DNA of 64,000 nucleotides from Aphelocoma coerulescens (lineage: Eukaryota > Chordata > Aves > Passeriformes > Corvidae). The notes beneath the pieces are model-generated. The model saw only the letters and a program-made list of their open reading frames with translations, had not been told where the DNA came from and did no database searches. Below are positions 10,501 through 21,585 of the stretch, piece by piece (positions within the stretch are counted from its first letter, which is position 1; each line of letters opens with the position of its first letter). The DNA lies in NCBI RefSeq assembly GCF_041296385.1, contig NW_027184085.1, positions 55,891,109 through 55,955,108 of the forward strand. Direction: 5' to 3'. The position numbers were made by a program, and so were the translations under genes.

Positions 10501-10999
10501 GGAGTTTAAAAGATTATGTCATCTGTCCTATACACAGTACCACTGGTCATATTTTGCAGTAAAGTGTTTGTGTTTCACAACAGGGTGAGGCTGGCTCAGG
10601 TTTAGTATTCAACCACTATGACCTAATGAAGCTTTTGTAAAGGTCAGCTGAGATGTTCTCTAGTGCATTGGCAGCAAACTGTAAGACTTTGACTAAGTAT
10701 GACGGTCTACATATCCTTTGAGCATTTTGCTCTGTTTTTTTTTTTTCTTTCTAGTCTGTTTCCTCAATTTGTTGGAGTAGTTATGAATTGTATCATGAAG
10801 GACATGAAGAAAGAAAGAGTGAAAGAGCCTAATAAGACACACTGGAAAGGTCAGTATAAAAAGCAGTGAAACTGCTACCCATGCCTAGAGATTAATGGCC
10901 AGTGATGCCATGAAGATTTTTGCCCTTTCCTTTATACCCCTGTTATACCTTTTTACAACTTCTGTATTCCTAGTGCTTTTTTGCCTACATTCTTGGACT
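10501..10999. other. Unannotated sequence
   Basis: AT-rich, includes a poly-T run near 10735-10747. I see no gene or repeat that I can name. Confidence 0.5.
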
Positions 11000-11398
11000 T
11001 GTTAAGCTAAGAGACAAAACATTTTAGAAGCTTCGTAGCCAGAGATCAGTGTGCCCCAGACCCCAAGGTCCTCTCCAGAACACATTCTGTAAACCAAGAT
11101 AGAACCATCCAGGGGAGAGTTCCTTGGGGAAGGGGGCTCACTTGAGCCTCTTATTGGGGAATCTTTGATAGATATGCTAATTAGTAAAACCTATAATGCT
11201 ATACCCAATGTTGGGGGGGGGGGAGGAGAGGTGTGGAGACAGAAGACGAAGACAGAGATAGACTCGGTGGGGTGCATCTCGATGTATATGACCTGGACGT
11301 GTACACCTAAGGATCCTTAAAATAAATACCAAGGTAAAATCCCTTTTCCCCTTCTAACCGTGTGTGACTCCTGATTTTAAGACCAGGAAAAGGCATCA
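11000..11398 (+). mobile_element. Solo LTR of an avian endogenous retrovirus
   Basis: The sequence matches a bird LTR family that I recognise by its text (CCTCTTATTGGGGAATCTTT, GGGTGCATCTCGATGTATAT approx., TGACCTGGACGTGTACACC). A polyadenylation signal AATAAA lies at 11321-11326 on the plus strand, about 75 bases before the CA end, which sets the orientation. An oligo-G run (11212-11222) is typical of the middle of the family. Possible ends are TG at 11000 and CA at 11394 or 11397. No matching target-site duplication is visible, so the ends are approximate. No internal viral sequence adjoins, hence solo LTR. Confidence 0.75.
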
Positions 11399-12060
11399 CC
11401 AGGATATTGCTGTTGAATTATGAAAAAGACAATCTCGCTGAAAAACAGTGTTAAAGATTGTCTTAATCAACAAGGTGTATTTCAGTACAGTCATTGAGGA
11501 TGTTCATAAAGTATTTTTCAGTTCATATGCCAAGTATTGGCATGCCTGAATGTGAGGAAACTTCCTTGGAAAGAAACAAGGCAGAAAATTAATAAAGTGA
11601 TTACAAGCATTCTGTGTACCTGGAACACATTTCTCCTCAGTAGAGAATTCTTCTGTATTTCTTGGCAGGTGCAAATATGTATTAAGAAATACAGCTTTAA
11701 TAGTACCTAGATACAGGTACTTTTGCATAATAGGTCATTATATATGTCTTGTCTTCAGTTTTCTATATGATATTCTGCATAGGTAGGATTCTGTGAAAGC
11801 TATGCAAATGCCTTGGAAACCATTAAGTGTTGAAAGACCTGCTAAGTTCTTATATTTGAAGTGTGATAGTAAAGCAGTCTTATGTTAGATACACTACAGA
11901 AATAGGAGCTCTGATAGTATGAGACACAAACTAAGAGACATTTAGAAAGATGTCAAAACAGGGAAAAAAGTTCTTATTTCTAGAATATAGACAAGTCATC
12001 CACAAATCACAGTGAAACCAGGCTTACAGCTTGGGAGGTACACACCAGAAAAAACAAAAT
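11399..12060. other. Unannotated sequence
   Basis: AT-rich, with only short random frames. Confidence 0.5.
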
Positions 12061-12200
12061 AACTGGACTAAAAAGGTGGTGCAGCCTTGGAAGAAGTTGC
12101 CCAGAGAGGCTATGGACTCTGTCTTTGGAGGGTACGAGACCCAATTAGACAAAGCCATACCTGATCTGATCTGGTGTTGATTATAGTCCTGACTCAAACA
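12061..12200 (+). mobile_element. CR1 LINE 3' fragment
   Basis: The phrase GGAAGAAGTTGCCCAGAGAGG and the following text correspond to the last part of CR1 ORF2 (LPREAMDS motif), then GACCCAATTAGACAAAGCC. This is the plus-strand sense of the same region seen at 62430-62530. It is short and diverged; the terminal octamers are lost. Confidence 0.75.
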
Positions 12201-15200
12201 GGAATGTTCAAAAACAGTGTTCAAGTTACTCAAGTATGCCCAAAAGATGGAGCCAAGGTCCAACATAGTCTGTGAAAGATAACCAGGGCCAGAACACAGT
12301 GAATGGTGCAGTTTTGTGAGGAGTGAAAAGCAGTTTTGGCAGTTGAGTCTTGTTCCTTGCCTGGATTAAGAGTTTAGTAATTTATTTGTTTTTAAAAGTT
12401 GAGATTACTTTATAGATACCCATATCAGGTCATATTTTTTTTCTGAGCTGTTTACTGGAAGTCTTATCTGCCTATGAATTCCTGTTTTCTTGTGTAAGCT
12501 AGCCTGGATTACTGTATTGGTTAAACTTCCCTTTGGACAGGGCAGTGCATCAGGCAAATGAAGTAAGCTGGTCTGAAAGCTAGCTGGAGTACTTCTCACA
12601 AATGGTGAGGCATGCCGGGGCTGTTCCTTGTGGCTCTGCACGGAAACAATTGGGTGAACTAGACTGTGCTACAATCGTGCTGTAACACCCAGCAGGGAAA
12701 AGGAGAGAGACTGCCACACAAAACTTCTGGGGATTTCGTAATATGGTGTCAGTCCACCTCTAAGTGAACAATGTAACACATTGCACATGTACTTGTCACC
12801 ACATTTACTGCTATTTTGGTACCAATGACCTCCACAATGACCTGTTTAGAGTCACAGAAGACACACTGCATGCTGTGATCCTCACCACTCTTATGGTGCC
12901 ATGTTGATCAAAAGAACAGCGTGGGAAGGAGGATTAATGGCAAAACTTAGTGGAACTGGTGAAGTAAAGGAATATTCATCTCCCTCCCAATTGTCCATGG
13001 CAACTTTCTTACATTCTGGAAAAAGCAACCTTGTGTCATGTAACAGTTCGGTTCTGCTACCTTTGAGAAAGCACTCAGCCAGTTGGCATTTTTCTGAAAA
13101 ACACACAAGTCAGTGTCTCCTCTCAGCTCATGATAAAAAAAAAAAAATAAAGAGCAGTTGCAGCATATTTTCATGCAGTGTATTGCCCTGGATGCCTCAT
13201 GGATGGCAATGCTAACATATTACAATAAGGTGATGCCTACATCTTGTAATTTAAAATGGTTGTCTTAAATCTCATGGCAGTGAAATCTGCTTTCTCCATT
13301 TATAATTGAAAAAAAGATATTTCTATTTATAATAAAAGAAATATATGTTCTCATTTGATATATTGTCCAGCTATGTTGAAAAATGTAAGTGTAAATATTG
13401 CTTGTTCTGGTCTGGTGGGTCACATTAACTTGGTTTGTCAGTCTCTGATTATAAATGTCCAAGGAAATCCTGGACAACATCCAAGTGTGACATCTCTGTA
13501 TCCTGATGACTTGGACAGAAATTTCAATCCAGCTACAGCTGTACGTTTAGGGTATCAAACAGGTGATTTGCATCTAATGAATAATGTGCATGCAACATAT
13601 GTAATTACTCAATCTGTGTGCCATAAAGGAATACATGTGGATCTTTTTTGGAACCAGATGTGCTTGAGTGCATGCAAACATTCATGATATCTATAACTAC
13701 AGTGATCATTTTGTTGAAAGAAACCTTTAGTCATCTGGCAGTCTCTGAAGTGCTGCAGTATGGTACAAGTAGGTAGGAAAATGAAAACCATCTTCTTTGA
13801 GGACAAATTGAATCTTCCACAAGAAAATATAGTGCCCAGACTTTCCAGAAGCTCAGAAAAGGTTTATTCTTACTTTTAGAAGAGGAAGGTTAAAGTGAGG
13901 AGCACAGGATAATGTGTAAGAATTAATCATACTGTCGATTTTCTCACAATCTTTACATCAGATGGGGTTGTGAATAATAAGCTATTTGACTGAGCTTATA
14001 CAGTTACTTTTCTGTTTCATTTAGAACTGGGAGTGCTATTACTTTGGGGGAAAAAGAAACCAAAACAAGTGTAAATATGTCTTCATAGTCAGGCCACAAA
14101 GGGTGAATGCCAAATCCCAGATGCAAGCCATTGAGCAGTAAGGGGGTTGCCAGTGTTTCAGGTGCTCATAATTCAGCTATAAAGACAACACGCCTTTTAG
14201 AAGGGAGCATGTGCCTATCTTTTTAACGTGACTTCTTAAATTAATCTGAACTAAGTTTCAGTCTTACAGCAGTACATTGGAAGATTCTGAGAAGTATAAT
14301 TTCAATGCAGAATTTCATTTAAAAAAAGTTTGCTCTCAAAAATCTTCAGAGAGAAAATCTGGAGGTAGGGTTCCATTTTTGTCCAAACAAAAACCCATGT
14401 GTAAGAAAACCATCTTTAAAGTTTATGTTAATAGTTGTTACAGACTTTTTCTGTTATTTTGTTGTAAGCAAAAGATAGGTAAATATTAATGCCAGATCAC
14501 AAGTGCAGAAAGGGAGTACTGTATTTAGTTTATTTGCATATTGTAAAGCACCAAATGAGCTTCTGGGTCAGGACTAGAGTCAAGGACCCTTTTGACTCCT
14601 ATTTTCATGAGATTGCATTTAGCAAACAAATCTCTCCATGCTGTACATTTTTCTGTAATTTAAAAAAAAAAGTTTATAATTTTTACCTAATATCAGTGTT
14701 ACGGACAAATACTGAGTATTTTTTTTTTTTCTGCAAGCATTTAATGTATAACCAGCATGATTATTGCTATGATTGGCATAAACATATGTAGTGTTATGAC
14801 ATTCACAGAGCTGGTGGTCTGTAGTCCTCATCTAAATTGCTGAAAAAAACTAGTTTTCTTGTGTTTAATATGTTTGGGGTTTTTTTTTTAGAATCACTCT
14901 GAAGATTGTTCAAAACCAAAAGCCTTGAGATTTTTCTAAATTTTAGGAGAGGTGGATAACAGGGTTATAACAGACTCATATTACAAGGATGGGCTCCAAA
15001 TGGGAGCTTGAGATCCCTATTATTTTAGTCCATATTTTGATCTGGCATACTGGAATATGTTTTGTTCTAATGTCAGAACAACTCTATACATTCATGCTGA
15101 TAAAATGCTGCATACACATGTGGCCAATACTTTTATCAATACGAATTTCTGATCTATAATGCATGGCTGACACCTCAGCTTTAGCTCTAGAGTCTTAATT

Positions 15201-17426
15201 TGCTTCTGAAATCAGTTTTGCTCTATGTCAGGAATAACATGCTGCCATGGTGATAAACTGTGAGCTCCCCTTTATGAAATGTTAATAACTCCCTGGTTTC
15301 TGCCAAATTCATGCTCGTCCACATGGTGCCAATTACAGTGAGGTGAAAACAGATGTATATAAAAACTTAGGCGTATAGTCAGTTTTTGTCCTCAGGCATG
15401 AATAATTAGTATGAACAAGAACAGTCATTAATATAGTAAATTTTCTCTGTGGATGTATCTTCATATATGGAAAATATGCTCCAAATAAATAGGACTGTAT
15501 TGAAAATAGTACCTAAAAATGCAGAGCCTGCATTTATTTTTCCCAAAAGAATTTTCCCTGATTTTTCATGTGGCTCATTTTCAATAAGTGTATCATGGCT
15601 GTGACAAACACATGAAAAGCAAGTTTGGTGAGAGCTCAGTCCATCTCCTAGCTCATTGTGTGCTATCATGCATCCTTCTTATTAGATTGTCTGTATTTGC
15701 AGCCTTTTACCCCATCTTTGCTATTGATAGAGGTATGGTTTCACAGCAGGGTTTTATGATCATGTTATCCTTACTGAACCAGCAACTGAGTAAACTGGAT
15801 TTCTAGAAGGCCTGCCCCTACCACTCAGTACTTGGCAGGCAGGTTGATTATTGAGAAATCTGGGGTAAAGGACTCTGTTCTTTGTAAGGGCTGGTCACGT
15901 TGCCCCCACAGCATATATGGCAGCTTTTTGTGTACTGGTTATCTAGTGGTAAATAAAAAAGTAGGTAAATCTGTCTGCCCAGTGTTCTGGACAAGACACA
16001 GGAAGGAGGACAAAATTCATATTGTCCAAATTAGGAAGTGGTTAAACATTGCCAGCTTGTGTTGCACCCTCCAAATACCACTGTATGTCCCAAATATAAC
16101 TGGAAAATGAGATCAAAAAGCATATGAAAAGAGATGTATTTTTTTTTTTTTAAACAAGCTCTAAGTGATTAGTTCTAGATAAGAGCCTTTAAAATCTCTA
16201 ATTAAAACTTAAAATTTTTGATTCTCTATTATCTGTTCAAACTGTTGGACATTATCTCTCTGACATTCAAGTTGGAAGAAAGGATAGTATGCAGATATAA
16301 TATTAAAAGGCCCTAATAACATTTCAAAAGAGAAAAAAATGAGGCCAACAGACTCATTTATAGTAGTGACCCAATTAGTGGTAAGATCTGTCACCCCATA
16401 TAAAGAATCTGTGCACAGCCACAAAGAAATGTAATTCAGCAACACAAAGGCTGTGTAGAGGTTCCAAATCACTCTTCAGAGTTGTTTGGCACCATGCAGC
16501 AATTAAAGACCAGACTTTGGCAAAGAATTTTCATGCAGATTAAGAACCAATAAATGTCTCAAGGTATTTTGAATAGCTTTTTAAGCTCCTGTATTCATGA
16601 TGGGTTGACATAAGTATTATGGGTGTTTACTTGTCTTGCTCCTGCAGTAGATGAGGAAGGATAAGTGGTTAAGTGCCAGTAACCCTCTGACGTTGCCTTC
16701 CCTCATTTGTCTGTGCTGTCTGAAATGCGCATGATTTATCCAGAACTCTGCCTTGCAATGAAGTCCACCAGAGAAAGAATCTGCAATTCAACAAGTCCAC
16801 CCTTCCAAAGTAGGAAAACAGATTTTCCTTTTTTTTTTTTTTTTTTTTTGTGATGTTCTATCAGGAAACACTTTACCAGTATTCATTTAGCAAGTGTTCT
16901 ACTTCCATGAATATTTCTTGTGAATAAGGTGGCATTTATCTTGCAAATTAGTTTAATGAACATTATGAAGTTCCTTTAGGCCAAAACACTCATGAAAATA
17001 TTTTGTTAAACTCCCTGATCTAAAAAAGTTTACATTTGTTTTGTACAGAGATTAAATATTGTAGGTATTTGGGTGATCCCATAGAGGTCACTTTAAAACT
17101 TGAGTTTCACTAGTATATAGTGTTATACACATTCAAAAATGGAAACGAAAACCATCATTGGTTTCAGTCAATTTCACTGTAAATAGATAAGGAAGGAGAA
17201 AACAATACCCTTCTGTACTCCCTTACAAGTTTCTCCTTTCTCTCCCCTTCCCAGTGCAATCAGTAACATATGCGAAATTACCTTCTCTGCATGCATTGCA
17301 TACTCATATTAAGCTTCCTTATCTGGGTATTTTCGTTAGTGCATTTGTTCCAGTGCCCTCCCATGTCGCTGCCCTGTTCCCCCATCATCGAGCACATGCG
17401 AAACACTCAAACATATTGGGATTTAC
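12201..17426. other. Long AT-rich stretch without a recognisable gene
   Basis: About 5.2 kb. Open frames up to about 110 codons (for example 13355-13687) have no family I know and no convincing splice-bounded structure. Homopolymer runs lie at 13137-13147 (A), 16139-16151 (T) and 16831-16850 (T). No CR1 or LTR text is seen. Confidence 0.55.
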
Positions 17427-17662
17427 CTTATAAATACTGATCCAACACTCTCCGTAGGACTGGCTGGGGCGTCATTGCTTGACTTTCGGAAGCTGTTCTG
17501 ACTTTCAGAATGAAAAACTGAGTCCTCCAAGGAGCTTCCTTTTTTCAGCATTTTAATGGAGCTAACTGCAGACTTAGGGAAGTTCAATTCTAGAGCGATC
17601 CTTGAAACACACAACTTTTCACTGCTGTAGGAAGTGCTGTCTTGGTATGACTCCAGCTCGAA
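17427..17662 (-). CDS. Candidate internal coding exon of an unidentified host gene
   Basis: On the minus strand this stretch is open throughout (78 codons plus two bases). It is bounded by a possible acceptor (AAACTTAG just before 17662) and a good donor (AAG then GTAAAT, the GT at 17426-17425). It would encode a serine-rich, polar peptide starting FELESYQDSTSYSSEKLCVS, passing through IKMLKKGSSLEDSVFHSESQ and ending ASPTESVGSVFIR. The composition (RKSS, SPTES) looks like a disordered, possibly phosphorylated linker rather than a random translation. I do not recognise the protein. The length of 236 bases changes phase, so a 3' partner exon must begin in matching phase. No second exon is identified, which fits one exon in a large intron-rich gene. 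The acceptor's pyrimidine tract is weak. Confidence 0.45.
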
Positions 17663-19697
17663 CTAAGTTTAAAAATCAGTTAATGAGTAACACAGTGTTG
17701 TGACATCATAAGGGAGTTTTCTTTTTTATCTGCAGCACTTCATAAGTTTACTTGTAAACAAAACTCATCAAATCTAGGTGAACTGTGTTTTTGAAATTTC
17801 ATTATAAATAACAATAACTTGTTTTAATGAATTGAGGAATGTAAAACAAGAACTCTGTTTCAAATGATGTTTTGTTTTCAGGTTTCTAACTAAAAGTGTT
17901 ACATGGTCCATCATAAATTCTACTTTGTGAATTACCTACCTAAGTATCCATGTCCGAATAACGTACTTGTATACGTTTAAGAAGTGACGTCCATGTGTTG
18001 TGACATGCCAAAATTCTTATTATATTGCACTTCTCTGGTGACAAATTGGTCCACATGTGTGCATGTAGCTGCTGTGAAGTCAACTCATTGCAGTGCAATT
18101 TAAATACAGGTAGTATTTTAATTCTCAATGCACAGGAACCCAACTGGACAAAACCAGTTTGTCTAACCAGTTTTTCTATAGGAATTGGCAAACATTAACT
18201 ATAAACTTACATGGGTTTCTGTTTGTTGAAGATTGTTATAATGATTTGGTTAGTCAAGGAAACAATCAGCAATCTTTCTTTATATTGTAAATCCTCTAAT
18301 AGACTGATTTAGCACCCAAGGCATTTAGAAATTCTGTTAAACTTCATCTCAGACCTGCATGGTAATGAAGATTTGTCTGAGACTGACCAAAAATGTTTAA
18401 TGTAATGCACTCTTTCTGTTCTCAGCATCTATAGACAGCTTGTGAAATAGTACAAATCCATTTGGACTGTTTGCAGATTTTTTTTGTAAACACAAGACAT
18501 CTAAGCAAAGTGATGTCTTTCTCTCTTTTTAAATTTCTTTTGTTTTGGGTTTCTTTGCATAACTAAATACCTAGTCTTTTTTTTAATATAAAATTTGTTT
18601 GTGATCAGTGTTAAGCAAATTGTAATGAAATCTATAAATGTGTGAAACAGTAACTATTGAAATACAGGATTAACATAACAGCTAAGGAAGGTAAAAATGA
18701 AACAGCTACTTCCTTGGAAGTGAAAATTCCAAATAAATGTGAGAAGACTTTAAAGAAAAAAGGCAGAAAAGGAATAAATACATGCTTTTCATCATCTTAA
18801 GTATTCCCCATGAAACTTGTACTTAAGGAGCTGTATTTAAGCCACTTGGAATCTGAATTAATGCCTCCTTGAGACACTATGCTGTACATGTTTGGTTTCT
18901 TGCTATCTAAGCCTTTTTGTTACTCTGCGCTTGATCCTGTGTGATCATATGCTACAAACCCAGGGCTGCCTAAGTAGAAAAAAATCTCTGTACTTTATTA
19001 CTCTTCCATAAAACAAGTGATATAACCTTCAGCAAATACAGAAACCTTTTCCTTCTCTAGTCACAAGAAGAATTTGCCTTGGCTCTGTTGTGTTGCTCAT
19101 ATCTATTCCCTTAGGATAGGAAGTCTTTATTCTTTTCAAAGAAAGAAACATTCTTAAAACTCTTTAGAAAACTTAAGTGACAGAGTGAGCTTGTAAATCA
19201 TTAATATGATGTATTTGCCTTTGAAAACAATCTATTTGTACAGAGAAATGTAATGCAATCCCTTTATTAAAAGTCAGAATGGCAACTGTGTTCTTTCTGT
19301 ATATTAAAGAGCAATTACAGTGAGAGGACAATTGAATTTTTCCCCAAATGGGTAATTGCAGGAACATTCTTAGCAAGGAACAACTATGACATGATTCCTT
19401 CCTTCAAATTTATGCATCTTTGCTGTTGTTCTACAAAGCAGTCAAGTCTTGCAGTTTTATACAGGGTACAGTGCTTGCTTCTGAACTACTGTTTTCCATC
19501 CCATATCACCATAGTAAGTGATAATTCTATGCTTTCCAGCCTGCAATTATGACTACTTGCATATGCCTGTACTGATAGGTTTCTAGGTCTGCCATGCTAG
19601 TGCAATGCTAACCGGGTCAAGTACTAGGCTGGGGAGTTAAGTGCTTGTGCCTACACAGCTGATGTTATTGAGCTAGTTTAGGTCAGCTCAGGCCTGA
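17663..19697. other. Unannotated AT-rich sequence
   Basis: It contains a minus-strand open frame (17940-18191) discussed under findings. Otherwise I see nothing I can support. Confidence 0.5.
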
Positions 19698-19765
19698 GTA
19701 CATAGAATCACAGAATTATTTAAATCAAGTCTGTCTGTAAATCTAACACTGCCAATTCCACCTCA
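19698..19765 (-). mobile_element. CR1 LINE 3' tip
   Basis: CATAGAATCACAGAATTATT is the reverse complement of the CR1 terminal octamers. It is followed by text like the complement of the CR1 3' UTR (AACACTGCCAATTCCACCTC). Only about 65 bases remain. Confidence 0.75.
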
Positions 19766-21016
19766 GGAGCTTTGTTGTAGTGACAACTGGTGTTATGTAT
19801 GGTCATGTGAAGAAAAACAGGTTTTTGTCACAGTGCCCTGAGACCCTCACTCCTCCTGCTTATTAAGAGGTCTTATCTGTCTTGAATGTTGCAGCAGTAA
19901 CTGCCTGGATTGATGAAAAGAGGAGGAGCAGGCCTACAAGATGCATTTCTAGAGGGAACAGAGAGGTAGTGGTGGTAGTGCTGTTATCATATGCTCAAGA
20001 GACGATTTTCTCTCCTTATTATCAGGCCCATACAAACTGCGTTTATTATTGATTTCTGGTGTCTCTGCACAACTGTGATCTTGAGCTGCTTTGGAGATCC
20101 TCTTAGGGCTGGAAAATAGTAGATGGTTGGTTGCTGTTAGGAGGCCAAAAGGGCTGACCTGATGGTGCCTGTATAAGTGCTAAGACTTGAAATCATGCAA
20201 TTTTTATTCCAAGTGTATCTAAGCTGCATTATCGTCTTTGGGATTGCCCTATTTTGATGCAAGGATATGAAAACCTTGTAGTTTATAACTGCTAGGCAAA
20301 TTTTTAAAGCATTGATCACTCCCTGTCTTTCTGATTCCTGGTATCCATAAACATTTTCAGGGAAGGTTTAGATGCTTGCAGAAATGTCACCAGTAGAGAT
20401 GTGGGGCAGATACAGAACTAGTTTTCATAGCTGCTAACTTCAGACCTCTTAGCAGTAGTTAACAGACACCAGTATCTTTTCTCTTTCTGATGCAATGGAT
20501 CAGGTGTGGGAAGAAGCTGATACTCCTGGTGATGTGGCTATCTGCTGTACACGGACTTCTCCCCAGAGAATTGTTCTTCATGTTCTGAAGAAACTGGTAG
20601 CTCAGTGGCTTGTAAGCTTGAGTACCTTTTTTTTTACTCTGTCTCTTGCTGTCTCATACAATGAAAACAACTTTTCCCCTTTATTTCTTGAGTTCCTCTT
20701 CCTTTAATCTACTTTTCTTGAATACCATATGCATATTTGGCCAAGTGTATCCTTATTTTTCTCAATTATCAAGCTATGCCCTTTAATTCTGACCTTTGTC
20801 ACTGACACTCTGTTATCGCTTATCTGCTAGACTATATCTTGTGGAGTCTAGGACTGTTGCAATTGTTTCTGACAGGCAGGCAGAGGGGGAAAAATGTGGC
20901 TGGTGTCCTTGAACCTCATACAATTTCATTTTCAGTCTGCAGCAGTTGTCACTAGAAGTTTAGAACTTGTCTGAAAAAATGTATTTTCTTATTTTTTTTC
21001 CTCATGACTACAGCAA
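19766..21016. other. Unannotated sequence
   Basis: No repeat or exon that I can name. A 70-codon frame at 20495-20707 has no support. Confidence 0.5.
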
Positions 21017-21585
21017 TCCTCTCCTCTCCTCTCCTCTCCTCTCCTCTCCTCTCCTCTCCTCTCCTCTCCTCTCCTCTCCTCTCCTCTCCTCTCCTCTCCT
21101 CTCCTCTCCTCTCCTCTCCTCTCCTCTCCTCTCCTCTCCTCTCCTCTCCTCTCCTCTCCTCTCCTCTCCTCTCCTCTCCTCTCCTCTCCTCTCCTCTCCT
21201 CTCCTCTCCTCTCCTCTCTTCTCCTCTCCTCTCCTCTCCTCTCCTCTCCTCTCCTCTCCTCTCCTCTCCTCTCCTCTCCTCTCCTCTCCTCTCCTCTCCT
21301 CTCCTCTCCTCTCCTCTCCTCTCCTCTCCTCTCCTCTCCTCTCCTCTCCTCTCCTCTCCTCTCCTCTCCTCTCCTCTCCTCTCCTCTCCTCTCCTCTCCT
21401 CTCCTCTCCTCTCCTCTCCTCCCCTCCCCTCCCCTCCCCTCCCCTCCCCTCCCCTCCCCTCCCCTCCCCTCCCCTCCCCTCCCCTCCCCTCCCCTCCCCT
21501 CCCCTCCCCTCCCCTCCCCTCCCCTCCCCTCCCCTCCCCTCCCCTCCCCTCCCCTCCCCTCCCCTCCCCTCCCCTCCCCTCCCCT
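21017..21585 (+). repeat. Pentanucleotide array: about 80 CTCCT units, then 33 CCCCT units
   Basis: From about 21017 to 21420 the unit CTCCT repeats about 80 times with a single interruption (CTCTT at 21216-21220, one C-to-T change). At 21421 the unit changes to CCCCT, repeated 33 times without interruption to 21585. The array then ends in a short T run. The strand is pure pyrimidine, so the minus strand is pure purine, (AGGAG)n and (AGGGG)n. The latter has G-runs of four that can form G-quadruplexes, and the homopurine mirror symmetry allows triplex DNA. Open frames of about 200 codons here (PSPPL, LLSSP, GEERR repeats) are by-products of the repeat, not genes. Confidence 0.98.

Noticed and set aside
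21017..21585. CRISPR array or coding minisatellite
   Set aside because: Units are 5 bases with no spacers, in a bird genome; it is a simple-sequence expansion.
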